The notes beneath the pieces were generated by a model. The model saw nothing but the letters and a program-made list of their open reading frames with translations. It did no database searches and was not told where the DNA came from. A stretch of DNA of 64,000 nt from Lepus europaeus (taxonomy: Eukaryota > Chordata > Mammalia > Lagomorpha > Leporidae), in the NCBI RefSeq assembly GCF_033115175.1, contig NC_084837.1, forward strand, positions 7,454,266 to 7,518,265, read 5' to 3'. This document shows, piece by piece, positions 24,408 through 36,968 of this stretch (position 1 is its first letter; every line of letters begins with the position of its first letter). The position numbers were made by a program, and so were the translations under genes.

Positions 24408-25184
24408 AACAAGGATGGAAAAAATATTCTCCCTATATCAGTGATTTCCGTAGCTCAACATACTTGTCAATGAACAAATTATGTTTTTGTCAAATGTTTT
24501 AGGGAAAGCTAATGGCAAACACTTCAAAGGAAAGATGTATCATAGTATATTTGAGGGTTAGTATTTTTTCCAAATTAACACTGCCTTTACTTCTTGAGTC
24601 TGTGATTAAATATAGACCAAAGGGACCTTTTGATGTTCACTAGAAACCCATGCAAAATTGTCACACGTCTGACCCATGTAAATAATATGAGAACTCTTGG
24701 TTTAGTGATAGCGTCTGCAGGGTAGATGTGCAATAACTTGCTAATGTGTTGATAGCCCTTTTCCTAAGAATCAAGATTGACACATGGATCTTAAGGAGGT
24801 GCTTTTTATATAAGAAGCTACTAGATTAGAAAGAAATGTTTTCCTCCTCATTTGATTTTTCAGATTGAAACAAAATGCCTAAGTTTTTAAAAAGTATATT
24901 AAGTAACATCCAAGAGAACTAACAAAATTACCAAATGACTAATTAGAACCCACTAATAAAGGCACTTGATCAGTATGTATGAAGTAAATGACAATTCAAA
25001 GATATAGTCAAGTAATATTTAATACTAACTCATTGTTTGTAGAACTTAATCATGGAGTTGAAATATGCACTTTTATAAAGATTACAAAGATTATCACTAG
25101 CAAATTTCAGAAATAAAATACAGACATGAATCTGCAAAGTAAAATAAAAAGATCTCTTTAATGTGGTTTTACTGATTTTTTTCA

Positions 25185-25395
25185 GATTTTCATTTCTTTA
25201 TTTTAATTGAAAGGGATACAGAGAGCGATCCCCCAGTAACTGGTTCATTTGTCAAATACTCACAACAGTCGGGATGGAGGCGGGCCAAAGCCAAGAGCCA
25301 GGAGTTCAATGCAAGTGTCCCATGTGGTGACACAGACCCAACCGTGTGAGTCAGCAGGAGCAGCCTCAGAAAGTCTCAGTTTGATGCAAAGCAAA
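25185..25395 (-). mobile_element. CSINE, strongly decayed, inverted
   Basis: Residual inverted tail 'ttctttattttaattgaaag', 'ggttcatttgtcaaatactcac', 'ccaaagccaagagccaggag' and 'catgtggtgacacagaccc'. Much of the head is gone. Confidence 0.55.
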
Positions 25396-25399
25396 GACT

Positions 25400-28250
25400 T
25401 CAGGTGTGTATTAGGTTTCCAAGTATTGGAATTCTGCATATTTTGTACTGTTCTGCAATAGCACAGTAATGAAGGCCAGTTTCCTGGCAGAAACTAAAAA
25501 AATAAACTGTCCTGAGAAATGTGAGGGCAGCCCTGTGGTCAGAACAAGGGCAAGTGCCAGCACCGGTCAGGGAGACAGTCACACCTTTCACCTGGAGGAA
25601 CGTTGCGTAAAGTCTCGTGAGTCTAAACATCTGCAAACCAGGAAACACACCATTTACTTTGTATTCACAGCGATTGTGAACAACACGTAAGATAAATTCA
25701 GAGATAGCTACCATTGTTTGGTGACTGTTGTATGATCAAAACTTCAAACTATGCTGCTGAATAGAACTGAGTAGTTAGGAGTCACATTTTTGCTGTATCT
25801 GGAATGGATGGAATTAATGGAAAAGAAATTAACTTTTAACATGAAAATTTTAATTAACTATGATAAAACATCCCCATGATCGATGAAATATGAGAAACTA
25901 ATTAAATTGTGAGAAACTTTCTTCTTCACTAATGGTCATAATTTTTATTTATATAGCTGTGCTAAATTAATTTCTGAGATCAAATGGAAAACTCCTTAAG
26001 TTCCTATGAATTGATCAATCTCAATACATCATTGTCAATATATGCAAGATATAACTAAAATATAGTATATCCTGTAATATAAATAAATAATCATACTGAA
26101 GACAATTTATGAAGTTTTATTAAAAAGTTTTTTAAAAAGTTTTAAAATCTCGATTGTAATAATCATATAAAATTAATATAAGTCATATGTTAATCACATT
26201 ATGTAATGTACTAAAATTCTTATGTAATACGCAGAAAAAAGAATAGTGTATTATCATATTCCATCACATTGATCATATTTTTTGTCATAGCTTTGCAATG
26301 AAAATCATAAATGGTAAGAAACTATGTCAGTCCTTGGAGCAAAAGTGTGTTTTTGTCTTTATAATAAACTTTTCTCATTTTCATATAATCTGGAGAGACA
26401 ATTTATTCATTTAATGCTATGTTTAAAATAATTTTCAGGATGGATTGAAATGTTACAAAATTTTGCAGCAAAAATCAAGTTGTTAAAGGTTTTATATGCT
26501 TAGTTATATTATTTATGGGCATTAAAAATCTATCAAGTTTTACAGAAAATTAGGATTTTTCTTAATACTACTGATTAAAATTTCTCCTATGCACATATAT
26601 GTAAAAATAATCCTACATTAAAATATTAAACTTCCTTTTGATAAATTATGCATGGAAATATGACCAGATACATTAGAAACCGAGAGTGTTTGATTATCCT
26701 GTAATCTCTACATATTCATTTCTAATAAGGGTAATTCCATTTCATGTAGCGATGCTTTCCAGGTGGAGATTTGAGTTTGATATCTCTGTGCTTATTCTAA
26801 TCCCAACGTTTATGTGCAAGCATATTGATTTGTTTGTGTGCTGGCAGTATTGACTGCTTCGGGGGGTTCTTACATCAATCCTAAAAAAATACAGGCTATG
26901 GAAATGATAATGAATGTGGTTACCAACGTTTTCATCAGGACATGCTGTTTCCATTTCAGTTTGAGGCTAGGGCCAAAGGGGTGATTTAAAAGACAATATC
27001 CATTCCTGTAAACATGTTCACATTGTGGGCTCTCTGCTGGAGATGTTTGAGGATTATGTGTTAAGAAGAGGCTAAATTCATTTAAAAAGCTTTGACTAAC
27101 TTCTGGCTATTTACTATTCACTATGATTTTGCTAAGTTGAATGAAAGTATTTTTGTGGAATAGTGTCATAACATCTCTGACTAATTCGCTGTCTTTTGCA
27201 TCTTGGAGCTATGACTCAGGCCCTGTGCAAGGAAGCACGGGGAGAGAAGGAAGCTGGAAGGTCATAGCAGGGGATGTGGAACAGGGAGAAGAGTTTGAGA
27301 GAAGGCGTAGGTGTCAGGAGGGCAATGTGCCCCTTTGCTAATCACCTATCACAAGCAATGAACTTCTTCGGGCTAGGAACCAGCCAGGTGCATTTCAAAG
27401 AGAAGTGTTAGAGAGAGGAAGTGTCACTCAAGGTAGATATTCATGAAAGATGACATTTTGCAAATATCTCAATCTTGGACAAGCCTGTGCCAGTGACATA
27501 GAGGAGTGCAGCAAAATTGGAAGAGTCAGCAGCCAACATTTATTTCATCAGGACCTGTCCAATCTCCCCTGATGGTTTGATAGTCTGGGGAGTGCAGGCA
27601 ACAGTGGGGCTCATTCTGGTGGCTACTCTCAGCCAGTTTGTCCCAAGTGTTCTAATAAATATGTAGAGGATGAAAAGAATTTAGAAAAGCTCCATTTGCA
27701 GAAATAGTGCACGATTGGATTACCTTTCCAGCTACACCATAGAGAAGGCTTAGTAATTACAGAAATATTGATTGCCACCCCGCCTGTTGACAGTGAGAGG
27801 GGCAGAGTGCCTTGCCAGTGTGGAGACCATCAGCCTGGTACAAGCATCCTTTTGGTCCAGAGGACTAAAGAACTGATCCAGTTAGATGCTTTTCCCCTGA
27901 ACAGCTGCCCCATAATTCCTGTTATCCTGACTGTAGAGGGCTTTGTGAGACATCGAAGTGTATATTTCTTCCCCCAGGGAAGAAATACTAGATGTTGGCC
28001 TGAACAAATGCTAAAACAAGTACCATGAGGGAATTTCCCATAGAATTTCCATCAAGTCGGCAGACAGCACAGATGTGGGAAAGAAGCAGGTTTGGGGGAA
28101 GGGAGTCCGATTTTGACAACACAGTGTATCAGAGGTTCCTGCTGCCTGGTCAACTCAGTCAGCCAAGGAGTTTGGTTTGGAATTCCAACATTAAACTCAG
28201 GAGCTTTTCCTGTCTGTCTCTCATCTGCAATCTCTCTGCCCTCCTCACTC
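25400..28250. other. AT-rich single-copy DNA
   Basis: No repeat or exon is identified. The part at 25780-26640 is extremely AT-rich. The part at 26640-27000 is less so and has a conserved-looking texture ('gcaagcatattgatttgtttgtg' region), but nothing directly demonstrates function. Confidence 0.45.
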
Positions 28251-28285
28251 CTCCCCCCCCCCCCAAAAAAAAAAAAAAAAAAAAA
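28250..28285. repeat. C-run/A-run homopolymer junction
   Basis: A run of about twelve C is followed directly by about twenty A. No SINE or L1 body precedes it, so its origin is unclear. Confidence 0.9.
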
Positions 28286-28919
28286 CTGAGAGCAAGAGAT
28301 TTTTTGTTAAAATCTTGATTTTAAGCTATCATGAAGGAAAATAACAGACTGGACACATTGAGAATAGGGTATGTTTGATCACAACTTGGAAGAACCGGGA
28401 AGTTGCTGCCATTTCCAAGAGGCATTGACCCCTGTTCTAATTACCCCAGAAGTCAGGGCTCGAGATCTGATGTCCTTTGCCATCATGTCTGTGCCATTTG
28501 CCATCCACACTCCATTCTGTTTCGCTCATGTCTGTTTCCTGTGTGCCTTTTTTTAAGTATTCGAGTTTTGGCCACTGAAAAAAGCACATTAAGTCTACCA
28601 TTTGGGTTGGTCGGAATCACTTAGCTTCCTGGTCTTTCAAGTAAGAGCAAGCCTCATTGGATTCATATGGTTGCCCCTGAGGATTAGGTTCACTGACGGA
28701 GAAAGGCTCAGGAAGATGCTGGACACATGCTGTACTTTAGGTCATGCGAGTTTCATTCAATCTTCCTCTCTGATCCTCTAAGGAAGAGCCATCACACGAT
28801 CTCATTTTGAGGGATGGATGTGGATAAATAGCGCTATTTACGGAGATGTGGCATTTCAAGATCTCTAAGTATTTTGGTGGATATTCAGTCATAGCTTTTT
28901 CCACCACTATACACTGCGC

Positions 28920-28995
28920 TACAGCAGTGGTTCTCAGACGTGAGCACCTGTCGGAATCACCTGGAGGCCTTATTACAACCAGAAAACTTCCTCCA
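28920..28995 (+). mobile_element. MER5A-type hAT DNA-transposon fragment
   Basis: 'cagtggttctcagacgtgag' followed by 'tcggaatcacctggaggcct' and 'tattaca' is the characteristic start of the MER5 (hAT-Charlie) family. Confidence 0.75.
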
Positions 28996-29589
28996 GCACC
29001 AATGCAATAAACACAATGTGGGATCTTGAGAAAATACCTATCAAATGGGTATTTAAGGTGGTCAGTGCCATTGCTAAAAAATAAATACTATGATTTTCAG
29101 TTTCAAGCAATTTAACATTTCATTAGTAAACGCAAACTCTCTTATGATATGCAAGTTTATAGTCAACACAAATTTCTAAATTACCCTCATAAGCCATAAG
29201 CAGGTATAGTTGTTAACATAATTTCTTTGCAGCACTCCTACCTCCTTCCAATAATCATTTTAACTCTTTAAACCTAATTTATTAAATAAAAAATTAAATA
29301 GTACTACATACATTAAAACATTAAGGAAAGTCTAAATGGAAAAATATCTGTGACTCTTTAATAGGCATTCCTTTACTTTTCACTATAATGCTCTTATTAC
29401 TCATATTTGTTTTGTATATAGGTTTGGAATCTAAAATTTGTTCCCTATAATGTATCTTTTTTAAAAAAATAGTTCTTCTGAGGTAACACCAAACTTGCTT
29501 GAAATGAAAAGTGGAATGAGTTTAGACATAAGTGCACACCACTAAAAACATTGCCACAACTAATAATTGAACTTGTCTTTCATTTTGTT

Positions 29590-30260
29590 CATTTTTTTCT
29601 ATTGTTCTTCTGTTCTATTTCATTAGTTTTCACTCTTAGTCATATTGTTTTCATTCTTATTCTTTTAAGTTTCATTTGCTCCTCTTTTTGTAGTTTTTTA
29701 AAGTTAAAGGTGATAATATCATAATAAATGATAAGGAGAAATTCTAATTTATATAAATGTGTTGTTTAATTCCAAAACATTTGGAGATTTTTAGTATTTC
29801 CTGCTACTGATATCTCATTTAATTTTAGTGTCTGCAGATTACATAGTTGGAAAGACATGAGTTCTTTCAAATCTAAGACTTTTATTATGGCCTAGAATAT
29901 GATCTATTTTGGTGAATGTTTACATGAATGTTCATTCTGCTGTTGTTGGGTAGTATGTTTTGTAGATATAAAGTCCAACTGGTAGCATAGATCAAATGTT
30001 CTATACTATAGCTCAGGTTTTACCTATTTGTTCTGTAGATTGTTGATAGTATATATTGACACTTCATGAAATAAGTTTAAATCTTTCTACCTTTCTAAAA
30101 ATCTATCATTTTTCTTTATGTAATTCTAAGATGTATTATTAGACATACAATAATTTAGCATTATTATGCCCCCTTATAAATTGATGGGTTTATCATATGA
30201 ATTCACCTTTTTATGGCTGGAAAAATTCTTTGCACTTCAATCCACTCTTTCTGTTATTAA
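29590..30260 (-). mobile_element. Old L1 ORF2 fragment, inverted
   Basis: 'ttattatggcctagaatatg', 'atctattttggtgaatgtt', 'cattctgctgttgttgggtag' and 'gttctgtagattgttgatag' appear in the order of the inverted L1M ORF2 text. It is diverged beyond translation. Confidence 0.7.
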
Positions 30261-30295
30261 TATAAACATTCTAGCTTTTACAATCGCACAACACA

Positions 30296-30510
30296 CTTTT
30301 AAGCAGCTTTATTGAAACATAATTTGCAAACTATAAAATGTGTCATCCTACAGTGTATCATTCACTGGTTTCTAACTCATACTTGTGTTGCCTTCACTAC
30401 ATCTGATTTTAGAATATTTTTATCACCCAAAAAGAAGCTATCATACATTAGCAGTCACTCCCTGATCTTCCTCCCTCCAGCCTCTGACCACCATTAACCT
30501 CCCAAGGAGA
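30296..30510 (-). mobile_element. Old L1M 3' UTR fragment, inverted
   Basis: 'agctttattgaaacataatttgc', 'agtgtatcattcactggttt', 'tatcacccaaaaagaagc', 'cagtcactccctgatcttcc' and 'ctctgaccaccattaacct' match the inverted terminal region of old mammalian L1. It is on the wrong side of the adjoining ORF2 fragment to be the same element. Confidence 0.7.
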
Positions 30511-31084
30511 ACATTGGTCATTGTTCACTCTGGTCTTCACTCAAGCTTTGCATGTGTGCTAATCGGTACCCCAGCTGAACACTCAGGGGAGCCTCTGATA
30601 GAGTAAAGGAAAAGCTTCACCTGTCATAATAGTGCTAGCTGAACCCAGTTTGTAATTTCTCACCACCTGAGGAGACTGACAAGTGTGTCTCATCCCTCCT
30701 GAATGTATCTTGCTCATTTCAACCACTCAGGACAAATGCCCCTCAAAAATGTTCAGACCATATTTGAAATAAATTCAGATAAAAAATTAATGCATAGTAA
30801 GAGAAACAGAAAGAACAATTGTACCCAATAGAGATGATTTCAACAAATTTTAGAGATATTGATTCAAATAATTAGTACTTTTTCAAACACAAAAGCATGA
30901 CTTGCATATCCATTTTCCACAACTGTTTGCTACTAACATCCCCATTCTGTCTTTGAAATGTTTAGAGAGGTGTAGGGGATTTGTTGCTGGACAAATAATA
31001 TACTTTTGCCTCACCCTTACCCTGCCTCTTTCCTGGTGATGGTGACTCCATCCCATAGAAAGTCACAGAATTGAAGTCAGACCC

Positions 31085-31510
31085 ACTGATATTTTTATTA
31101 GTTTTTAATTACTATAAAGAAAATAACTGAGGCAAACCACCTATGAAAGAAAGACAGGATTGTTCAGCTTATGACTTTGGAGGTTCAATTCAACAGTGAG
31201 AGGCACCATTGATTTGCCGTTTGGTAGGGAATGACAGATGGCATTGGAAGAATATGTGCAGGGGAAGTATCATACTGTGAGCTAGGAAACAGAGACAGCA
31301 GCTGGGACCAACTCAGGCTTTGATAACCACTCTCCAGGACTACTTTCTGAGAGCACACTCACAATGACCTAAGTACCTGCTAATACATTGACCCTCTAAA
31401 ACCCACTATTGGTTATTTCCCATCATCTTGATTCAATTAGCTTATGGCTTTGGGGTATAAACACCTGCATGAGTTCAGAGGCCCAGTCATATTTAAACTA
31501 TAGACATTGT
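31085..31510 (-). mobile_element. MaLR-type LTR fragment, tentative
   Basis: The segment opens with 'taattactataaagaaaataactgaggc' (in two parts) and 'gcttatgactttggaggttc'. It passes through 'ctgagagcacactcacaatgacc' and ends 'tcatatttaaactatag', an order resembling inverted MST/THE/MLT1-type LTRs. No retroviral genes are visible. Confidence 0.45.
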
Positions 31511-31980
31511 GATGGTACCCTTAACTCAAGGTAGGCTGTCACTCCTTATTCATCCAATTCTATGTCTAATTACAGTCTTTGCATCACTTAATGATGAAAT
31601 AAGTCATTAAACAATTTCATGACTGTGCTGGTGCTGTGGCTTACTGTATACGTAGGGTTCATAATATAACTTACATGTTCCAGGCTACATAGCTGTAACA
31701 AAATAGTACAGGGAACTGCAACATAGTGACAAGAATTTGTATATCTAAATATATATATACATATATGTATATAGAAAAGCTGCAGCAAAAATTCAATATA
31801 AAATACAGTGCACGTGTAGATAGCATTTACATCAATGGAGTTTGCAGAACTGGAATTTTCTCTGGGGGGCCAGCAAGTGTGTGGTAGGTAAATGTGGAAG
31901 CCTAGGACATTGCTGTACTACTATAGACCTCACAAACTCTATATAACTAAACTACACTACATTTATTTTAAAAACTTTCT

Positions 31981-32320
31981 GGGGCCGGCGTTGTGGAGCA
32001 ATGGGTTAATAAACTACCACCTGTGACACTGACATCCTATGTGTGCACCATTCAAGTCCAGGCTGCTCCACTTCTGATCCAGCTCCCAGCTAATGTAACT
32101 GGAAAGGCAGCAGAAGATGACCCAAGTTCTTGGGATCCTGGCACCCATGTGGGAGACCCAGATAGAGTTCCTGGCTCCCAGCTCCAGCCTGGCCTAGTTC
32201 TGACAGTCACAGCCATTTGGGGAGCAAATCAGCAGATGGGAAACCACTCTCTGTGTCCCTCCCTCTCTCTATATAATTCTGCCTTTCAAATAAATAAATA
32301 AATGCATCTTTTAAAAAAAG
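31981..32320 (+). mobile_element. CSINE inside the DNA transposon
   Basis: Head 'ggggccggcgttgtggagc', 'gatgacccaagttcttggg', 'catgtgggagacccagat' and the tail 'aaataaataaataaatgcatc'. Confidence 0.92.
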
Positions 32321-32339
32321 ATTCAATAAACAGTCAATA

Positions 32340-32702
32340 AATAGTTTCGATGAAAGTCAGAGTTACACACAGAGAGAAGGAGAGGCAGAGAGAGAGGTCT
32401 TCCATCTGATGGTTCACTCCCCAGTTGGCCACAACGGATGGAGCTGCGCAGATCTGAAGCCAGGAGCCAGGAGTTTTCTACGGGTCATCCCACATGGGTA
32501 CAGGGGCCCAAGGACTTGGGTCATCTTCTGCTGCCTTTCTCACTTGGGGGACCCAGAGGAAGCTTCTGGATCCTGGCTTTGGATCAGCACAGTTCTGGTC
32601 ACTGCGGCCATTAGGGGAATGCACCAGCGGATGGAAGACTTCTCTCTCTCTCTCTCTCTCTCTCTCTGACACTTTCAAATAAATAAATAAATCTTTGAAA
32701 AG
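32340..32702. mobile_element. Two CSINE 3' halves joined head to head (palindromic)
   Basis: From 32340 to about 32540 the sequence is an inverted CSINE running from near the tail ('aaagtcagagttacacacag') to mid-body ('tcatcttctgctgccttt'). From about 32541 it switches to the forward strand ('ttgggggacccagaggaagc') and continues to a normal tail ('aaataaataaataaatctttg'). The two arms can pair over about 160 bases, and neither tRNA-like head is present. Confidence 0.8.
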
Positions 32703-33412
32703 AAGATTTCTTTCTCTAATATTGGATTAATCTTGGTTAATAGTAACACTTTTACTTTATAATTTTTTTAACTTTTTGAGTAAGTGGTAATTAATAGCTT
32801 AAACTCAAAGACATCATGCAGCTGTGAAAAATATTTGCTTTCTTTATATCCTCATTGTACAAGTTCTTTTCTGCTTTCTTTTACTCTTCAAATGTTTTTA
32901 TTAAAAGCTAAGACACACACACACATTATAAATATCACTGTCTTTCAACTCCAGTTTTTGCCCCACTGAGATGACTTCAGGGACAAAAATACACATGGAG
33001 CTGTCATCTCCTCCGATGACACCGTCTTCTAGATACCCTCTGAATGACTTGGCTGAGGCTGTTCTGCTGTTAACTTTGTTTTTTATAAGTAGAAGGGATC
33101 GCTTTGAAATAGTGAGAAACCTATAGAATAATAAATACAAAAACCAGTAATATAGTTATTTATTAGTATTATCAAGTATCATGTACTGTACATAAGTGTA
33201 CATGGGCTATAATCTTATGTGACTGACAGCATGGTAGGTTTTTTTACACCAACATCACCACAAACACATGAAAAATGCCTTGGGCTGTGAGATTGTAATG
33301 GCTACTGTGTCACTATGTAAGAGGAATTATCCAATCCATTATAATCTTCTGCAACTTCTGTTGTATATGCAGTTTGTTATTGATCAAAGCATCATTTATG
33401 GCACATAACTAT

Positions 33413-34620
33413 GTATCATTCTACATATAAATGTCCACAAGATTTCATTAAGTCCTTGCTATTAAATAACACCTGGGTGTTGTCCTCTTATTTTATCCTG
33501 GGTTTTTTTTTTGAAACACACTCAAGCTCCTGGACTAAAATTTTCTTGAAGAATGCAATGGGAGGTACCCCTTGCCTGTCTCCAATCAATAAATCTATGA
33601 ACAATTCATTGTCAACAGTCTGTCACAATCAATGCATCTGCACATTGGTCAAGAATTCAACAAAATTCAAGTTTTTTGTAGCAAAAGCCTTTCTATCACA
33701 ATTTACCGCCTCTGGACACTATAACAGCCCATAATCAGATATTTCCCATGGTGTCATGGAAGGCTTGGTTTACCTGTAAGCTCTATGCACACATCAAACA
33801 CTTTGGTAGACCTCACCATTGTACTTCCAACTCAGGTTCATCTTTAGTTCCTAATTTCATTTCAGGAATCCTTTTAGACTCATTTGATGCTGAGCTTTAA
33901 AAAAAAGAGTATGCTTTCATGTAAACATATGATAGATTGATCACTTGCATGTGGGATAATGTTATCATTCTACATTTTATGAAAAGTATTAAATGTTGAT
34001 ACATTTAAGAAACTAAAATACACGTTAATACCAAGAAGTCACCTAACATAAACACCCATTTTCAGCTATTGACATTTTCTCATGCGTTAATGAAATTCAA
34101 ACTATTCTGTGAATATCAGATAAGGTACCTAAGATGCATGTGAATAGTGGTGCCACTTTTGTTGTATTAATATGTCACAGACCTTTAAAAGCTAAGCAAC
34201 TTTCATTGCATTAGTTGTAATCTGTGTTCTTTTAAAGAGATTATAATTATTAGCATGAAAACTCAGGCAAGATACAAAATTATATTGGTTCTTGGATTCA
34301 GCTGCTTAATAAATCTTTGAGACAGAAGAGACTTTAACTATATTTTCAGAAGCTCATATTTTCCAAAGATAAAAATGAGATCCAAATATGTTGAGGAACT
34401 TGTCCAGACCATAAAAGCAGTTTCTGTTATAGCTGGTTGTGTTTGAGTCCCAAGAGATTAAAATGCAAGAGGATATGCAAAGTCAGAGTAAAATTTCAAC
34501 CAGGTATTTCAAAGTGATCATAAATAATAAAACAAAAATAAAGACTATAATAGTTATTGTATATTGTTCATAAATATGTTAAACTAAAAAGTAACTTTAA
34601 GTGATAATCATAAATTTTCC
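33413..34620. other. AT-rich single-copy DNA
   Basis: No repeat family or coding exon is recognised. A 107-codon open frame at 33411-33734 has no recognisable domain. Confidence 0.5.
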
Positions 34621-34636
34621 TCTAAAGAATATAACA

Positions 34637-34971
34637 TTTTTAAATTGTATTCATTTATCTGAAAGGCATAGTGTCTGAGAAAGAGAAAGAGAGAGAGAGG
34701 TTGAGAAATGTGTTCCATCTGCTGGCTCATTTCTCAAATCACCACCAATAGCCAGATCTGGGCCGGGCCAAAGCCAGGAGCAAGAAACTCCATCCTGGTC
34801 CCCGACATGGGTGGCAGGGACCCAAGTATTTGGGCCATCATCTGCTGCCCACCCCGTGCCTTGACAGGGAGTTGGATCAGAAACAGAGTTACCAGTACTC
34901 TACCAGCACTCCGATGTGGGATGCTGGCATCACAGGCTGCAGCATAAACTGCTATGCCACAAAACCTGCCC
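34637..34971 (-). mobile_element. CSINE, inverted, older
   Basis: Diverged inverted tail and body ('cagggacccaagtatttgggcc', 'ccaaagccaggagcaag', 'gatgtgggatgctggcatcac'). The 13-bp TSD AAAGAATATAACA is still perfect at 34624-34636 and 34972-34984. Confidence 0.93.
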
Positions 34972-35839
34972 AAAGAATATAACACTCTCAAATTAAATCA
35001 ATCAGATCCTTACAAATTAAATGAATCATTGGAAGTGGAGAGTCGTGGGGACTACCGTATCCCACACGATTGAATTCATCCTTTAAAGAGGGCACACACT
35101 CTAAGATATGGCATACCCCACAAAATTGTTCTCATCAGAAACCCAAGCATGCAAAATAAACATTTGGGACCACAATACGTGTGCCATGTTCCATCTTGCT
35201 TCTTTTAGTTAGTGTTTTATATGATTAGTTAGTGCTTTATATGATTAACCACAAAAACGTTTGTTATTTTTGAGGGAGTTCAGCTAGTTTGAAAACTGAG
35301 CTGAATTGCTTGGGTCCACCCAGGAAGCGGAACACAGCAGGCTTCCAGAGTGCTTACTGGTTGACTACACTGCACCCAAAGTCAATTAACAGTAGAGGTT
35401 ATAGGCATTCTTACATGAATCCAGGGTTATCTCTCCTGTGTATACTGGAACTTTTAGGAGTATCATGTCAAGTTAAGGAAACAAATTATCACAGAAAATT
35501 TAAAGCTTAGTTTCAAAATACAAACCTAATGCATTCTCTTTGAAGGAGAAATAAAAGGATAATTTTTAAAATTATGCTTCATTCTAGTGCTCAAAGCTAG
35601 ATGCTTATTGTGTACTTCCACCCATACATACTGTTTTCAAAAAGCAGTATATCTTATACTCTTTACATATTATTTGAATTTTGCTTCACTCATGCTTACA
35701 GAGAACATAAGCACATTTAAGAATTATTGAAGAAATTTTGTCAACATTATTAGTGTCTTCATTCTCCAGGTCAATTAGTTCAAAGTCTCTGTAATATTTT
35801 TGAGATGACTTCCATATTTCATGAAAATAAAAGATTAGT

Positions 35840-36125
35840 ATTTTCACAAAAATTCTGTACTCGTAATTCTTTTCTGAAGATTGTATCCAGGAAGCAGAAC
35901 TACTAAATCAAATAAGATGAATATTCTAAGATTTTACTCTAAGACTCTATTTTGCCAAATGTCTTCACACAAAAAAAATGTTGAATAGCTATCAGTGACA
36001 CCTAAGAAAGCTGCCTCATTGCAGGTTGTCCAAATCAAGGACTTTTCCATTTAGTTGTCATCTTAATGCAACAATTCTGTTTTTATTCAGATTTTTTACC
36101 CTGAGATTGAATTCTGAATTATTGT
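35840..36125 (-). mobile_element. Possible old L1/L2 fragment
   Basis: 'gattgtatccaggaagcagaactac', 'ctattttgccaaatgtcttc' and 'ttgcaggttgtccaaatcaa' loosely follow inverted old LINE text ('..attgctgggtcaaa..ttgccaaattgctt..'). This is a weak call. Confidence 0.3.
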
Positions 36126-36157
36126 GTTTCTTATTAACACACATTACTAATCCACAA

Positions 36158-36664
36158 TTACTGCTTCTCAGGGAGGCAGTTTCTTTGGGAAATTACACCA
36201 CTCCATGGCGCCCCTTGCTCGGCACCAGTAAATACAACTTTCAGTTGAGTAAGTCCTGCTTGAGGCTGATGATCGGCAACAACACCCTGGGTGTATTGAC
36301 CCGATATGCTTGCTAACAGAATTGGTGAAGCCAGATGGGACGGTCCATAGCCTAGGATCAGGGTACCTGAGAACAAGGATAAAACAGCCTGCAGCAGTGG
36401 CTCACCCAGGACGTACACAGTCCTGGGAAATGGTTGCACCATCCTGTCAATCAGAATGGGATGTTTTCTGGCAGTCCTGAGTTGCTGAATGAGAGACCCA
36501 AGTGGTGATATGGACACCTGGACCCCTGTCCAGCACCGCACACAGTCGAGGAGTGAGTAATTTGGGATCCCCATTCTAATAGGTGTATAAGAGTTGAAAA
36601 ATGTGAAAACCAAAACAGGAAATGCAGTATCAGGGAAGAAATGGAAACTAGAAAAGGAACATCC
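36158..36664 (-). other. Unclassified segment with a long minus-strand open frame
   Basis: Together with the start of the adjacent CSINE, the minus strand is open for 199 codons (36158-36757). The protein has no recognisable domain. Its N-terminus is translated SINE (EVEQPGLEPAPIWDAG), so it is not a native gene. The segment itself has the balanced composition of an LTR or L1 5' UTR, but I cannot assign it. Confidence 0.35.
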
Positions 36665-36968
36665 AGGGCTGGTGCAGGCGTAGCAGGTAAATCTGCCGCC
36701 TGCAGCACCAGCATCCCATATGGGTGCAGGTTCTAGTCCCGGCTGCTCCACTTCCAATCCAGCTCTCTGCTATGGCCTGGGAAAGCAGAAGAAGATGGCC
36801 CAAGTCCTTGGGCCCCTGAGCCCAGAGGAGAGACCCAGAAAAAGCTCCTGGTTGCTGGCTTCAGATCAGCCCAGCTCTGGCCATTGTGAGCATCTGGGGA
36901 GTAAACCAGTGGATGGAAGACCTCTTTGTCTCTCTCTGCCTCTGGCTCTCTGTAACTCTGCCTTCAGC
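36665..36968 (+). mobile_element. CSINE lacking its A-rich tail
   Basis: Head 'cagggctggtgcaggcgtagc', B-box 'ggttctagtcccggc' and body 'gatggcccaagtccttgggcc', ending at 'ctgtaactctgccttcagcc'. The usual AAATAAAT tail is absent and unique DNA follows directly, suggesting a later 3' deletion. Confidence 0.88.

Larger units (their letters stand above)
31572..33412. mobile_element. Old Tigger-like (Tc1/mariner-class) DNA transposon, interrupted by SINEs
   Basis: The left end reads 'acagtctttgcatcacttaatgatg' and the right end 'caaagcatcatttatggcacataact', which are imperfect inverted copies. Internal text ('gtacagggaactgcaacatagtgacaagaatttgtatatctaa' in parts; 'gacttcagggacaaaaatacacatggagctgtcatctcc' in parts; 'gtactgtacataagtgtac') follows a common mammalian DNA transposon about 1.1-1.3 kb long. 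Removing the SINE sequence (31981-32320 and 32340-32702) leaves roughly that length. A 79-codon minus-strand frame (32901-33140) is a possible remnant of internal coding; I cannot name the family exactly. Confidence 0.6.
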
